In this document: piece by piece, positions 1-8,390 of the stretch | Position numbering within the stretch: position 1 is the stretch's first letter | How the letters are laid out: every line of letters begins with the position of its first letter | Origin: Methanomicrobiales archaeon | GTDB taxonomy: Archaea > Halobacteriota > Methanomicrobia > Methanomicrobiales > Methanospirillaceae | DNA length: 48,174 nt | Reading direction: 5' to 3' | NCBI GenBank assembly: GCA_013415565.1 | Contig: JAAEET010000005.1 | Location: 1 to 48,174, forward strand | Position numbers and translations under genes: made by a program | Notes under the pieces: model-generated | Database searches by the model: none | What the model was told of the DNA's origin: nothing | The model's input: only the letters and a program-made list of their open reading frames with translations

Positions 1-195
1 CTCCTTTTTTTTGGTCTTGCAGCATGCATGAGATCTGGATAACCGGATCTAATATCGGTGAGCGACCACCGATGATACGGTTCTCACCGGAATCCAATCT
101 CGGAGATGGCCTTTGTTCGGGCTTTGGATTGCCCGATATTTCCTGATATATCAGGGCAGGTCCCGATCGGGATAGCAGAACGTGGGTTCCGATCC
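1..195. other. gene-free end of window with small palindromes
   Basis: No credible gene is seen here. The stretch holds an inverted repeat of 7-base arms (ATCGGTG at 54-60 and CACCGAT at 67-73), a perfect 14-base palindrome CCTGATATATCAGG at 142-155, and TCCCGATCGGGA near 167-178. The last two lie just downstream of the stop codon of the minus-strand ribonuclease gene and could fold at its mRNA 3' end. The T-run at the very start is cut by the window edge. Confidence 0.4.
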
Positions 196-1674
196 CTACC
201 GCCGCGTCCGTCCCACCCGTTCGAAGTCGATAAAACCCTTATACGGGTCGGTCTTCACCAGCCGGACCCGGATCTTCTGGCCGACGGCAAGCCCGTGTTC
301 GCCCTGCATCACCTTTCCTTCTGCCGGCGGGGATATGAGCCGGACGAAGGTCCCGTGCGGGGTGACACCGGTGACAAAGGCATCGAAGATCTCCCCGATC
401 CGGTTCCGAAGCAGGACGGCGGCGGCGGCCTTCCGCATGAACCGCTCCACCTTCTGTGCTGCCTTGTCCCGGTCGGTCAGCCAGGAGCAGCGGTGGGACA
501 ACTCTTCCAGTGAATAGGGGCACGGGTTTCCTGACAGCACCGCCTTGATCAACCGCTGGTTGATGATATCGACGTAGCGCCGGTTTGGTGCGGTAGAATG
601 GGTGTAGTCGGTCACCGCCAGGGCGAAATGACCGAGCGGGGTCCCGTGGGGGGCCAGTGCCAGGTACTCACCGGGACCCATCAGCTTGACGATGGTCAGG
701 GAGAGGTCCGGAAACGAGTCGGGATCGGCTTCCTGCCGCCGGTGCAGGAAATCCGAGAGTGCTTTTGCGTCCGGTTCGGGCGGGAGCGTCCATCCGAGTT
801 CTGCCGCCACATCAACGATACGGTCCCAGTATTTCGGCTCGCGGACGATTCGCTGGATCATCGGGGTGTCCTCCTGCTCCAGTCGCCCGGCCATGGTCCC
901 GTTGGCGGCGACCATGAACTCCTCGATGATGGATCGGGCGATATTCTTCTCCTGGATGGCCAGGTCGAGGACCAGTCCTTCCTGCACCACCGCCCGGGCC
1001 TCGATGGTCTCGAGATCGAGCGCCCCCCGGGCCATCCGGAAATCCCGCAGCCGGACGGCAGCTTCCTCCTGGAGCCGGAGCAGTTCTTCGAGTCCGGGAA
1101 TGGTTCGTACCGGGTCAGGTGCGGGACCGGCTCCCTCCAGCCAGGCGCCGATCTCCTCATACACGAGCTTCGCCTTGTTCAGGACGAGCGCCCGGTAAAT
1201 CTCGCCGGAGCGGGTATCCCCGTCCGGAAGAACCGAGAATTCGATCACCACCGCCCTCCGTACATGACCCGGGAGGAGGGAGGAGATCCCGGCCGAGAGG
1301 TCATCGGGGAGCAGGGGATAGGTCCGGACCCCGGTATAGACCGAGGTCCCGTTGTGGGCGGCGGAGCGGTCGGTCCTCGATCCCTTCGGCACGAAGAAGT
1401 CGACATCCGCGATGGCCACCTTCACCTGGATCTCCCCGTCCGGGCCCTGCTCGCAGTACTCGATCTGGTCCAGATCCTGTGAGTCCACGTTGTCGATGGA
1501 CGACCAGAGCAGGTCGCGGAGATCCCTGACCTGCTCGTCTCCTCTGAGGACTTCGCCTTCGTCGATGGCAGCAACCTCCCGGAGCACTCCTTCCGGAAAC
1601 CGGGGCTCAAACCCGTAGCGCTCCATGGTTTCATCGGCAATCGCGTCCAGGTCGACAGGGGGACGGCGGGGCAT
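196..1674 (-). CDS. RNB-domain exoribonuclease (RNase II/R family)
   Basis: A 492-residue protein of the RNase II/R family, which degrades RNA 3' to 5'. The catalytic signature is at residues 58-73 (SSIDNVDSQDLDQIEY); the acidic positions matching E. coli RNase II D201, D207 and D209 are D61, D67 and D69. The fourth, normally Asp, is Gln70. The second signature YTHSTAPNRRYVD at 357-369 matches the family YxHxTSPIRRYxD block with its catalytic Arg. An S1-like OB domain is likely from about 425 to 486. The N-terminal cold-shock domains of bacterial RNase R are absent. I chose ATG at 1674 because a TATA-like GTATAAAG on the plus strand at 1698-1705 puts transcription start almost on it, so the mRNA is probably leaderless. 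A longer frame open to 1833 runs through that promoter. Family assignment is firm; activity with Gln70 is not proven by sequence. Confidence 0.88.
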   Translation of the reverse strand: MPRRPPVDLDAIADETMERYGFEPRFPEGVLREVAAIDEGEVLRGDEQVRDLRDLLWSSIDNVDSQDLDQIEYCEQGPDGEIQVKVAIADVDFFVPKGSRTDRSAAHNGTSVYTGVRTYPLLPDDLSAGISSLLPGHVRRAVVIEFSVLPDGDTRSGEIYRALVLNKAKLVYEEIGAWLEGAGPAPDPVRTIPGLEELLRLQEEAAVRLRDFRMARGALDLETIEARAVVQEGLVLDLAIQEKNIARSIIEEFMVAANGTMAGRLEQEDTPMIQRIVREPKYWDRIVDVAAELGWTLPPEPDAKALSDFLHRRQEADPDSFPDLSLTIVKLMGPGEYLALAPHGTPLGHFALAVTDYTHSTAPNRRYVDIINQRLIKAVLSGNPCPYSLEELSHRCSWLTDRDKAAQKVERFMRKAAAAVLLRNRIGEIFDAFVTGVTPHGTFVRLISPPAEGKVMQGEHGLAVGQKIRVRLVKTDPYKGFIDFERVGRTRR

Positions 1675-1696
1675 GTACGTAGTACTGACCGGGAGA

Positions 1697-1706
1697 AGTA
1701 TAAAGA
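1697..1706 (-). promoter_or_regulatory. TATA box of the RNB gene
   Basis: CTTTATAC on the minus strand is centred about 27 bases upstream of ATG 1674. This is the normal archaeal TATA-to-start distance and supports a leaderless transcript. Confidence 0.5.
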
Positions 1707-1774
1707 GCCCGGGAAGGAGCCCGGCACCCTGCATCCGCTCATCAAGGGATGCCGGACGCGAACGGAGGGATTGT

Positions 1775-2260
1775 TCAGTCTTTCTTCCGCTCGATAACCA
1801 TCTCGCAGAACGAGTCACCGCTGCATCGGGCACGGGTGACCGAGATGGTAAACGCGGGATTCAGGGCTTTAATGGCACTGGCAACATAGGCCTGGCAGAC
1901 CTTCCTGACCTGGTCCGGAGCTACCCCCCGGTTGTTTTCGTCACGGAACATGGCGCATTCTGTCAGCCGGATGACCGCCTCCTCGGGAAATCCTTCGATA
2001 AACCGGGTCTCGAACGCCGGTCCGAAGAGGACGACCGAGACGGTGCCAAGCGTCTGCACCAGGTCGGCGGCATGTTCCCGGGGTAACTGGTACCGATCGG
2101 CAATCTGCCTGATCTCGTCACCGATTGCTGCAAACACCCGTGTCCTGAAGGCGGAGACCTCATCACCCGGCTCACCTCCCAGTGCCAGCACCGTCCGGGT
2201 GAGAATATGGGTTGCCATCAGCCACCGGGTATCATGCGGAATGTCTCTGACCCGTACCAT
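1775..2260 (-). CDS. conserved protein, possibly ATC-hydrolase-like
   Basis: A 161-residue soluble protein, mainly helical by composition. Its C-terminal part contains TRARCSGDSFCEMVIE (about residues 142-157), which resembles the C-terminal RxxCxxGDxxC block of the L-2-amino-thiazoline-4-carboxylic acid hydrolase-like family. I recall that family only by motif, so the function is uncertain and no reaction is claimed. The start at 2260 follows a strong Shine-Dalgarno (GGAGGAAG, 5-6 bases before ATG). The open frame extends to 2449 but the extra residues look like non-coding sequence. A TATA-like ACTTAATAATT lies near 2325. The downstream ribonuclease gene begins 100 bases after its stop and has its own promoter, so the two are probably separate units. 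Confidence 0.6.
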   Translation of the reverse strand: MVRVRDIPHDTRWLMATHILTRTVLALGGEPGDEVSAFRTRVFAAIGDEIRQIADRYQLPREHAADLVQTLGTVSVVLFGPAFETRFIEGFPEEAVIRLTECAMFRDENNRGVAPDQVRKVCQAYVASAIKALNPAFTISVTRARCSGDSFCEMVIERKKD

Positions 2261-2612
2261 GGTATCTTCCTCCAGGAGAAGCCTGTCGGCCCTCCGATAG
2301 GTGTGATATCCCCGGGCAATTATTAAGTATTTTCCGTCCGGCCGACAGGCTCCCGGTACATCGCCTTTGGCGAAGGAAAACGCTGTTCTTCCTGCTGTTC
2401 CGGACGCGGTGCTCCGGAATAGTACCGCCGTTCCCCTCCCTGCCGCCATATGTCAGCGGTCCGAAAATACCTCTCAGTATACCAATCTCTTTGAGTGGAA
2501 TCCCGGGAACCCCGGGCAATGCAGGTAACCTCTCTATAAATACTATGACTCCCATTATGGCTGATCAGGACCGGATTGCCGGATCATCCGGAGAACCGGG
2601 GGGAGCATAACG
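2261..2612. other. divergent promoter region
   Basis: No gene is seen in these 352 bases. The left part carries the minus-strand promoter of the preceding gene (near 2325). The right part carries CTATAAATA at 2534-2542, a good TATA box for the sensor kinase, giving a leader of about 45-50 bases. A CCCGGG-AACC-CCCGGG-like pair near 2503-2520 is GC-rich and may just reflect composition. Confidence 0.45.
2534..2542 (+). promoter_or_regulatory. TATA box of the first sensor kinase
   Basis: CTATAAATA is the best TATA-like element upstream of the kinase. Transcription would start near 2565, leaving a short leader that contains the GGGGGGAG ribosome site ahead of GTG 2613. Confidence 0.5.
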
Positions 2613-4868
2613 GTGAGACTGATCGCCAGAAAGGTGCCGTTTTCGTATCTCCTGATGGGAATTATCTTTTTTATCATCATCATTCTCGTCCTCGCCGGGA
2701 TCTGGATCGCCTATGTGAACTCCAGTGAAAATCTCCGGCAGAATGCGGACCGTCTGCGGACCATGACCGAATCCAACATCGATAATTCATTCCAGCTGAT
2801 CGATGCCGGGCTCAAACTCTATGACACCGCCTACAACCACGATATGGAAAAGGCCTTCCCGGTGGTGATGGCGGAGTACGACAGGACCGGAGGGGATCCC
2901 TCCCGGATGGATCTCGAGGCGCTCAAAACGGCTATCGGGGGGATGGATGTCTATGTCATCAACGACCGCTGCATCATTGAATATTCGACTGTTCCTGCCG
3001 ATACCGGGCTTGACTTCGCGGTTATTTACCCCGACTTCTGCACGTACCTCCACAACATCCGGAACTCTTCAGGGTTCTACCCGGACCGTGTCGTCAGGGA
3101 CTGGTCCACGGGCACCCTGACCAAGTACAGCTACATGCCGACCCCCGATCACCGCTACGTCATGGAAATCGGCCTCCGTTCGGAATACTTCGAAGGGGAA
3201 CGGAAACAACCCACGTACAGCGTCATTGTCGAACGTGTCAAAGAGCTCAACCCGTACCTCGACGAGGTGCTCCTGTTCCAGAAGCAGAAGCGCCTGATCG
3301 GCAACAGCACCTACGTTCCCACCCCGGAGGATCATGCCATGCTCGATTACATCCTCTGGGAGAACCGGACCAGTCAGGAAATCCGGTATCCGGAGCTGGG
3401 AAAGACCGTCCGCTGGCAGGTCATCGATCTCCGGGATCCCGAATATGCCGCCGACATGAGCATCTTTGCGAAACTGACCTTCAATGATGCCCTGCTCGAA
3501 TCCGAGCTGAATAATCTCAGGATGCTCACCGCCCTCATCGCCATGCTGGTGCTGCTGTCCGGGGGGCTGCTTGCCATCGTCGTCTCCCGGAAACTCTCCC
3601 GGCCGATCGAGCAGCTGGTCTCCGACGTCGATGCCATAGCCGGTGGCGATCTCGATCATCCGGTGAGCCATGTGGCCGGTATTGAATTCTCCGCCCTGGA
3701 AAAGAGCATCCAGATCATGGTCAACCGGCTGAAGGAGGACATCCGGAAGTGCGAGCTCAGCGAGAAACGTTTCATGGATCTCGTCCAGCTCCTCCCGCAG
3801 GGCGTTTTCGAGACTGATACTGCGGGAACCATTACCTTTGCCAACCCCGCTGCATTCGAACTCTTCGGATACGCTCCCGGTGATCTTGAACGGGGAATGA
3901 CCATCGCCGATGTTATCGCTCCGCAGGACCAATTCCGGGCACATGCGACCCTCCAGGCCATCATCAACGGGCAGAAAACCGAAGGATCTGAGTATATCGG
4001 CCTTCGAAAGGACGGCAGATCGTTCCCGATCATGGTCTATACCGCAGCGATCATGCAGGATGGAACCGTGACCGGCAGCCGCGGAACCATCGTCGATATA
4101 TCCCGCCTCAAACGGATCGAGGACGAGATCCGGGAGCTGAACCTCGAGCTGGAAGGCAGGGTTTCCCAGCGGACATCCGAACTGGAAGACGCAACCCGGG
4201 AGATGGAGGCCTTCACCTATTCGGTCTCCCACGATCTCCGTGCGCCCCTCCGGGCCATTGACGGGTATTCGTACCTCCTCCTGCAGGAGGCCGGTGGCAG
4301 GCTCAGCGATGTGGAACGGCACTACCTCGACGTGCTCCGGCATAATGTCCGGCAGATGGACGACCTGATCAACGGGCTCCTCAACCTGTCCCGGATGGGT
4401 CGCGCCGAGCTGAAGCGGGAGTGGATTTCCCCTGAGCCGATGGTCCGGGAAATCCTTGCCGGATTCCAGAACGATCTCGAAGGGAGGGGAGAGGTCGTCA
4501 TCGGGGACCTCCCTCCCTGCTATGCTGATGAAGTCATGCTCCGGCAGGTGTACTACAACCTGATCTCAAATGCCGTGAAATTCACCCGCTACACGGAAAA
4601 CCCCCGGATAGAGATCGGGGCACGGACACAAGACGGAAGGACCGTCTATTTCATCCGGGACAACGGGACCGGGTTTGACATGCGGTATGTGGACAAGCTC
4701 TTCAAACCGTTCCAGCGGCTTCACACGGGGCCGGAGTACGAGGGATCCGGCATCGGGCTCGCAATAGTATACCGGATTATCCGCCGGCATGACGGGAAGA
4801 TCTGGGCCGAGGGTGACGTCGGCCGCGGAGCAACATTCTCGTTCACCATCGGCAATCCCCCGGCGTGA
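2613..4868 (+). CDS. membrane sensor histidine kinase (Cache-like, HAMP, PAS)
   Basis: A 751-residue membrane kinase. TM1 is at about residues 10-33 and TM2 at 304-326; between them lies a roughly 270-residue extracellular sensor region of Cache-like layout. A HAMP domain (about 327-380) and a PAS domain (about 385-500) follow, then a coiled linker. The HisKA signature SVSHDLRAPLRAI places the phospho-acceptor at H540. The ATPase has the N box with N653, DNGTGF at 683-688 and GSGIGLA at 711-717. The start is GTG behind GGGGGGAG. No response regulator is visible in the window, so the output partner is unknown. The sensor region is clearly related to that of the kinase at 44066-46330; both contain PTPDHxY and an AEYxRxGxxPxxMDL block. 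The next gene downstream encodes a secreted protein, and the same order recurs at the second kinase. Domain assignment is firm; the ligand is unknown. Confidence 0.93.
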   Translation: MRLIARKVPFSYLLMGIIFFIIIILVLAGIWIAYVNSSENLRQNADRLRTMTESNIDNSFQLIDAGLKLYDTAYNHDMEKAFPVVMAEYDRTGGDPSRMDLEALKTAIGGMDVYVINDRCIIEYSTVPADTGLDFAVIYPDFCTYLHNIRNSSGFYPDRVVRDWSTGTLTKYSYMPTPDHRYVMEIGLRSEYFEGERKQPTYSVIVERVKELNPYLDEVLLFQKQKRLIGNSTYVPTPEDHAMLDYILWENRTSQEIRYPELGKTVRWQVIDLRDPEYAADMSIFAKLTFNDALLESELNNLRMLTALIAMLVLLSGGLLAIVVSRKLSRPIEQLVSDVDAIAGGDLDHPVSHVAGIEFSALEKSIQIMVNRLKEDIRKCELSEKRFMDLVQLLPQGVFETDTAGTITFANPAAFELFGYAPGDLERGMTIADVIAPQDQFRAHATLQAIINGQKTEGSEYIGLRKDGRSFPIMVYTAAIMQDGTVTGSRGTIVDISRLKRIEDEIRELNLELEGRVSQRTSELEDATREMEAFTYSVSHDLRAPLRAIDGYSYLLLQEAGGRLSDVERHYLDVLRHNVRQMDDLINGLLNLSRMGRAELKREWISPEPMVREILAGFQNDLEGRGEVVIGDLPPCYADEVMLRQVYYNLISNAVKFTRYTENPRIEIGARTQDGRTVYFIRDNGTGFDMRYVDKLFKPFQRLHTGPEYEGSGIGLAIVYRIIRRHDGKIWAEGDVGRGATFSFTIGNPPA

Positions 4869-4990
4869 TTCCCGGGAATCCTCACCTATCCGGGTATCCC
4901 GGATGGCGGGGCTCCCGATCACGTCGTGCTGGTGCATCAGGGGACCTGACGGGGGCTCCCGATCGCCGGACCATCGTCAACATCAATTCA

Positions 4991-5002
4991 AAATCTTTAT
5001 CA
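4991..5002 (+). promoter_or_regulatory. TATA-like box of secreted family copy A
   Basis: AAATCTTTATCA lies about 75 bases before the ATG. Predicted transcription starts near 5024, just before the leader inverted repeat, so this gene is not only transcribed by read-through from the kinase. Confidence 0.35.
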
Positions 5003-5029
5003 TCGGTCACCCCTTTACCTCGGGTTGTG

Positions 5030-5047
5030 ATGCTCTTTCGAGAGTAT
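5030..5047 (+). promoter_or_regulatory. leader hairpin of secreted family copy A
   Basis: ATGCTCT-TTCG-AGAGTAT forms a 7-base-pair stem with one G-U pair and a UUCG tetraloop. It sits near the predicted mRNA 5' end and 23 bases before the ATG, outside the ribosome site. Confidence 0.5.
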
Positions 5048-5070
5048 CAGCGAACCAAAGGAGTGATGTA

Positions 5071-5892
5071 ATGAAGAAAATCCTGATTGTTCTCGTGACT
5101 TTGATTGTCCTGGCCGGATATGCCGGCGCCGATCATACCCTTCCACCGGTTCCTGAGACCCAGGGCATCGTGACCTCTGCGAGCATCAACGCGGTCGGTA
5201 ATTTTGCATCGTCAACCGAGATCCAGTGGAGGATTACTGCCGAGGATGACCTGACCGAAATTCCACCCCTGGAAACCGGGATCTATGAATCGGTATACAC
5301 TGAAGATACCCAGTCGGATGGTGTCGGGCTGGTGCTGTACGACAAGGAACTTGACGTAGAGACCTCCGGCCAGATAAGCGGCCAGTGGAACATCGAGGCA
5401 ACCAAGCAGATCGCATTTGTCGGCATCGACGGGTCCGCGATCGTGTCCGGCGACGTGATCATGCTTGACGTGGCTGCCACGGCGGATCCCCAGGTGACCA
5501 GTGCGCTCATCTGCCCCTTCGCCGAGCAGGTTTCACCCGTCGTTCCGGCACACTGTAACCGGGCCGAGGCAGGCAGCACGATCGATATGACCGTCGCCAA
5601 TGTCCGGACGACGACCAGCGACCGCTTCATAAGCCCGTCGGGCGACCACCCGGCCGAGCTCAACCACGACATCCGGGTTACTGAACTGGTCACCGATGTC
5701 CCCTCGGTGGGAATGGCGTCGGCGTACCTGAATGTCCTGATCCAGGAAGGCGGGTTCGTTGGTGGTGAGGGACTGGATGAACGCCCCGGCCAGCTCATGG
5801 AGCGGATCGAGTTCTCCGAAGTATCTGCTGCCGACGGTGCCATCACCCTCTTTGAGAAGCTGATGCACTACGAGTCCGGCATGGTCAGGTAG
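5071..5892 (+). CDS. secreted protein, kinase-linked paralogous family, copy A
   Basis: A 273-residue exported protein with an N-terminal signal peptide (MKKILIVLVTLIVLAGYAGA) and no other membrane segment. I do not recognise a named domain. It is about as long as, and plainly paralogous to, the proteins at 42097-42921 and 43031-43846. Shared blocks are PETQGIVTS, NAVGNFASSTE, YTEDTQS, LYDKELDVET, GQWNIEATKQIAF, CNRAEAGST, TVANVRT, LVTDVP and DGAITLFEKLMHYESG. Two cysteines, C148 and C162, are kept in all three and may form a disulfide. Composition suggests a beta-rich surface domain. The ATG at 5071 follows AAAGGAGTGATG; a longer frame from 4789 overlaps the kinase and is rejected. It starts 202 bases after the kinase with its own promoter. 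Function is unknown; a role at the cell surface linked to the kinase is inference from repeated gene order. Confidence 0.85.
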   Translation: MKKILIVLVTLIVLAGYAGADHTLPPVPETQGIVTSASINAVGNFASSTEIQWRITAEDDLTEIPPLETGIYESVYTEDTQSDGVGLVLYDKELDVETSGQISGQWNIEATKQIAFVGIDGSAIVSGDVIMLDVAATADPQVTSALICPFAEQVSPVVPAHCNRAEAGSTIDMTVANVRTTTSDRFISPSGDHPAELNHDIRVTELVTDVPSVGMASAYLNVLIQEGGFVGGEGLDERPGQLMERIEFSEVSAADGAITLFEKLMHYESGMVR

Positions 5893-6034
5893 GAGGATTC
5901 CTGAATTCCCGGGATCCCCATCCCGGTCCTTTTTGAGCTCGCGGTTTCCCGCCATGCATCCCGTCCTGCCGTCCATCACCTGAGATCGGAAAAAATCCGG
6001 TTGTGATCCGGAGAGCCTGGCATTCCCTGATTGA

Positions 6035-6724
6035 TTATGACGGCGCCTTCCGGTTCCGATACCTGGACACGAAGACGTACAGGAGGACGGCGAGGACGAT
6101 TGCTGCCACGACTGCGAGGCCGAGTGTCGTGTTGGTCGCGAGCAGCCTGATGATGATCTCGGATCCCAGGGCAAAGACCAGGCATTCTATCGTGGCGCCG
6201 ATACCGACCGCGAGGAGGATCTCCGCCGGACTGAGCCCGGCCATGATACCCACGATGGTTGCGCCCACGCCCCCGGTTCCCTGCAGGGGGAGCATCACGA
6301 AGAGGGCAACGCCGGGAACCCTCCACCGGGCCAGCCAGGGCCGCTGCACCATGAATTCCCGGCCTGCGGCCAGCGACCGGGTGATCCAGGGGCCAAGGTA
6401 AGGGAACCGCTCCGCCCGGTCGAGGTTCAGGATCATGAAGAGGCTGGTGACGACATCGAGGTAGGCCAGGGTAAACGCCATCAGCCACCAGGGGATCCCG
6501 AGTGCGATTCCCAGGGGAATGAGCGATTCCTTTCCTGACGGCGGAATATAGTAGGCGATCATCAGCCCGCCGAGAACCATCGCCAGGCTGGCAGGGAGGA
6601 TGAGAAAGGAGAAGAAAAAAAGTGCAGATCCCAGGAAGACCGGCAACACCAGCCGGGCCCGCGGTGAGAGGGGCGGCACGGGGTGATTCCGAAGCGAGAA
6701 ATGATTGAGATTCCGGAGACCCAT
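6035..6724 (-). CDS. small multidrug export-like membrane protein
   Basis: A 229-residue polytopic membrane protein with about six hydrophobic segments, the first near residues 25-60 and the last near 200-222. The central GTGGVGATIVG stretch (about residues 148-158) and overall layout fit the putative small multi-drug export family (Sm_multidrug_ex). The family name comes from similarity and transport of drugs has not been shown for most members, so the substrate is open. It is on the minus strand, tail-to-tail with the secreted family copy A. A 255-base gene-free stretch with no recognisable coding content separates it from the flavoprotein gene upstream. Confidence 0.75.
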   Translation of the reverse strand: MGLRNLNHFSLRNHPVPPLSPRARLVLPVFLGSALFFFSFLILPASLAMVLGGLMIAYYIPPSGKESLIPLGIALGIPWWLMAFTLAYLDVVTSLFMILNLDRAERFPYLGPWITRSLAAGREFMVQRPWLARWRVPGVALFVMLPLQGTGGVGATIVGIMAGLSPAEILLAVGIGATIECLVFALGSEIIIRLLATNTTLGLAVVAAIVLAVLLYVFVSRYRNRKAPS

Positions 6725-6979
6725 GCCGATCAGCTGAGAGGTATGGGGACCGGGAAGATATCAGTATGCACGATTCATCATGCATCGTTGCGGTCGGAAC
6801 AAGCTATCCGGATATTGCCGATCTCTTCTGCTGATGGATCATTCTGGTGCAGGCTGGGCCCCCTGCCGTACCATGGATTCCGGGGAACCGGCAGGAGTTC
6901 CAGGACATCCCGGCCCGTGCAGGACTGAAAGGTTCCCGGGATCTCTTTTCCGCCACACCATGACCATGAAAGGACACGG

Positions 6980-8218
6980 TTAACTGCGGGGCGGGAATCT
7001 CCCCGCGATGCCACGGGCAGCGAGCATCCCGGTGGAGAAGGCGGCCTGGAGATTGTAACCACCAGTATCGCCGTCGATGTCGAGCACCTCGCCGATGCAG
7101 AAGAGACCGGGCACGATCGTCGATTCCATGGTCTTTGGATCGATCTCATGCAACGCCACGCCGCCCCGGGTGACCATGGCCTCGTCAAAGCCTCCCAGCC
7201 GGAGAACAGGAAACGGATACCCGGTCAATGCGGCGATAATCTCCTGCCGGGCCCGTTTTGGGAGGTGGGAGCAGGTCAGGTCCGGGGCAATGCCGGAACG
7301 CTCAAGCAGCCGTCTGACGAACCGCTCCGGGAGCGGGAGTCCGGCCAGCACCGTCTTCACCTGGCGGGGCCCGGATGCTGATAGGGCATCAGTCACCTGT
7401 TTTCTCGCTGCTTCCTGATCCCTGCCGGGCAGGAAGGAGACCTTCAGCACGTCGCCGGGCAGGATGAACCGGGAGAGGTCGAGTATTCCCGGGCCGGAAA
7501 GTCCGGTATGGGTGAAGAGCACGTCGCCGGATGCCTGCCGGACTTTCTTCCCGGTCCGCACGAGGGAGATGGGGAGGTTCTCGAACGAGATTCCGGCCAG
7601 GTCGGGGAAAGGGTAGTCCCGTACCATGACCGGGGTAAGGGCGGGGGCGATCTCTGTTACCGTATGCCCGAGCTCACGGGCCAGGCGGTACCCGTCGCCG
7701 GTCGACCCGGTGGCAGGATAGGATGCCCCACCGGTAGCGATCACGACAGCATCGGCACGGTACGATTCCGTCCCGGTCTCCATGAAAAACCTGCCATCTG
7801 CTCGCGACACCTTCCGGACGGCCTGGCCAGGGAATACTTCCACCCCCCGCCGGGCACATTCCGACAGGAGAATTGCGAGGACATCGGAGGCCCGCTTCGT
7901 CACCGGGAAGATCTTCCCCCCGGCCTCAACGTTCACAGGGAGACCCCGCTCCCCGAAAAAGGCCACCAGGTCGCGGTTGGTAAACCCCCGGAGGGCAGGG
8001 CGGAGGAACGGGCTATGGTCCCCGTAATGAGCGAAGAATTCCGCTGTTTCACCATCGTGAGTCAGGTTGCACTGCCCCGAACCGGTGATCAGGAGCTTCC
8101 GCCCGCAGGAAGGCTTCTTCTCGAGCACCAGAACCCGCCGGTTCTCACCGGCCGCCTGCAGGGCACAGAAGAGACCGGCCGGTCCGCCGCCGATGATCAC
8201 GATAACCGGGGGATTCAC
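6980..8218 (-). CDS. FAD/NAD(P)-binding oxidoreductase, HI0933/YhiN family
   Basis: A 412-residue flavoprotein of the HI0933-like (YhiN, BaiN-type) family. The FAD-binding beta-alpha-beta motif IIGGGPAGLF is at residues 8-17. The family block GRKLLITGSGQCNLTH follows at about 39-54, and the C-terminal FAD site GLFCIGEVLDIDGDTGGYN is near residues 368-386. Length matches the family norm of about 400. The start codon is GTG; no good ribosome site precedes it. Some family members reduce bile-acid-like enones or other unsaturated substrates, but the substrate here cannot be read from sequence. It appears to be a single-gene unit, with 172 bases before it. Confidence 0.88.
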   Translation of the reverse strand: MNPPVIVIIGGGPAGLFCALQAAGENRRVLVLEKKPSCGRKLLITGSGQCNLTHDGETAEFFAHYGDHSPFLRPALRGFTNRDLVAFFGERGLPVNVEAGGKIFPVTKRASDVLAILLSECARRGVEVFPGQAVRKVSRADGRFFMETGTESYRADAVVIATGGASYPATGSTGDGYRLARELGHTVTEIAPALTPVMVRDYPFPDLAGISFENLPISLVRTGKKVRQASGDVLFTHTGLSGPGILDLSRFILPGDVLKVSFLPGRDQEAARKQVTDALSASGPRQVKTVLAGLPLPERFVRRLLERSGIAPDLTCSHLPKRARQEIIAALTGYPFPVLRLGGFDEAMVTRGGVALHEIDPKTMESTIVPGLFCIGEVLDIDGDTGGYNLQAAFSTGMLAARGIAGRFPPRS

Positions 8219-8390
8219 GGGAGAATGTGGGGAGTGGAGATGGATAGATGTAGCGGACGGAGATGCGGGAAGTCTCCTGATGAAACCGGCTAAAAAACGT
8301 GGGCCCGGGAGAGGGGCATTCCTGCCAGTGTAAATCTAGGCAGGTCGGGCTGCCGGTCGCCGGTCAGGCCCGTGCCCGGCCCCGTTCCAT

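Noticed and set aside
6725-6979. Possible small gene (MHDSSCIVAVGTSYPDIADLFC from 6766) in the gap before the HI0933-like gene
   Set aside because: It ends after 22 codons, has no ribosome site and no homologous pattern I recognise; kept only as a weak possibility.
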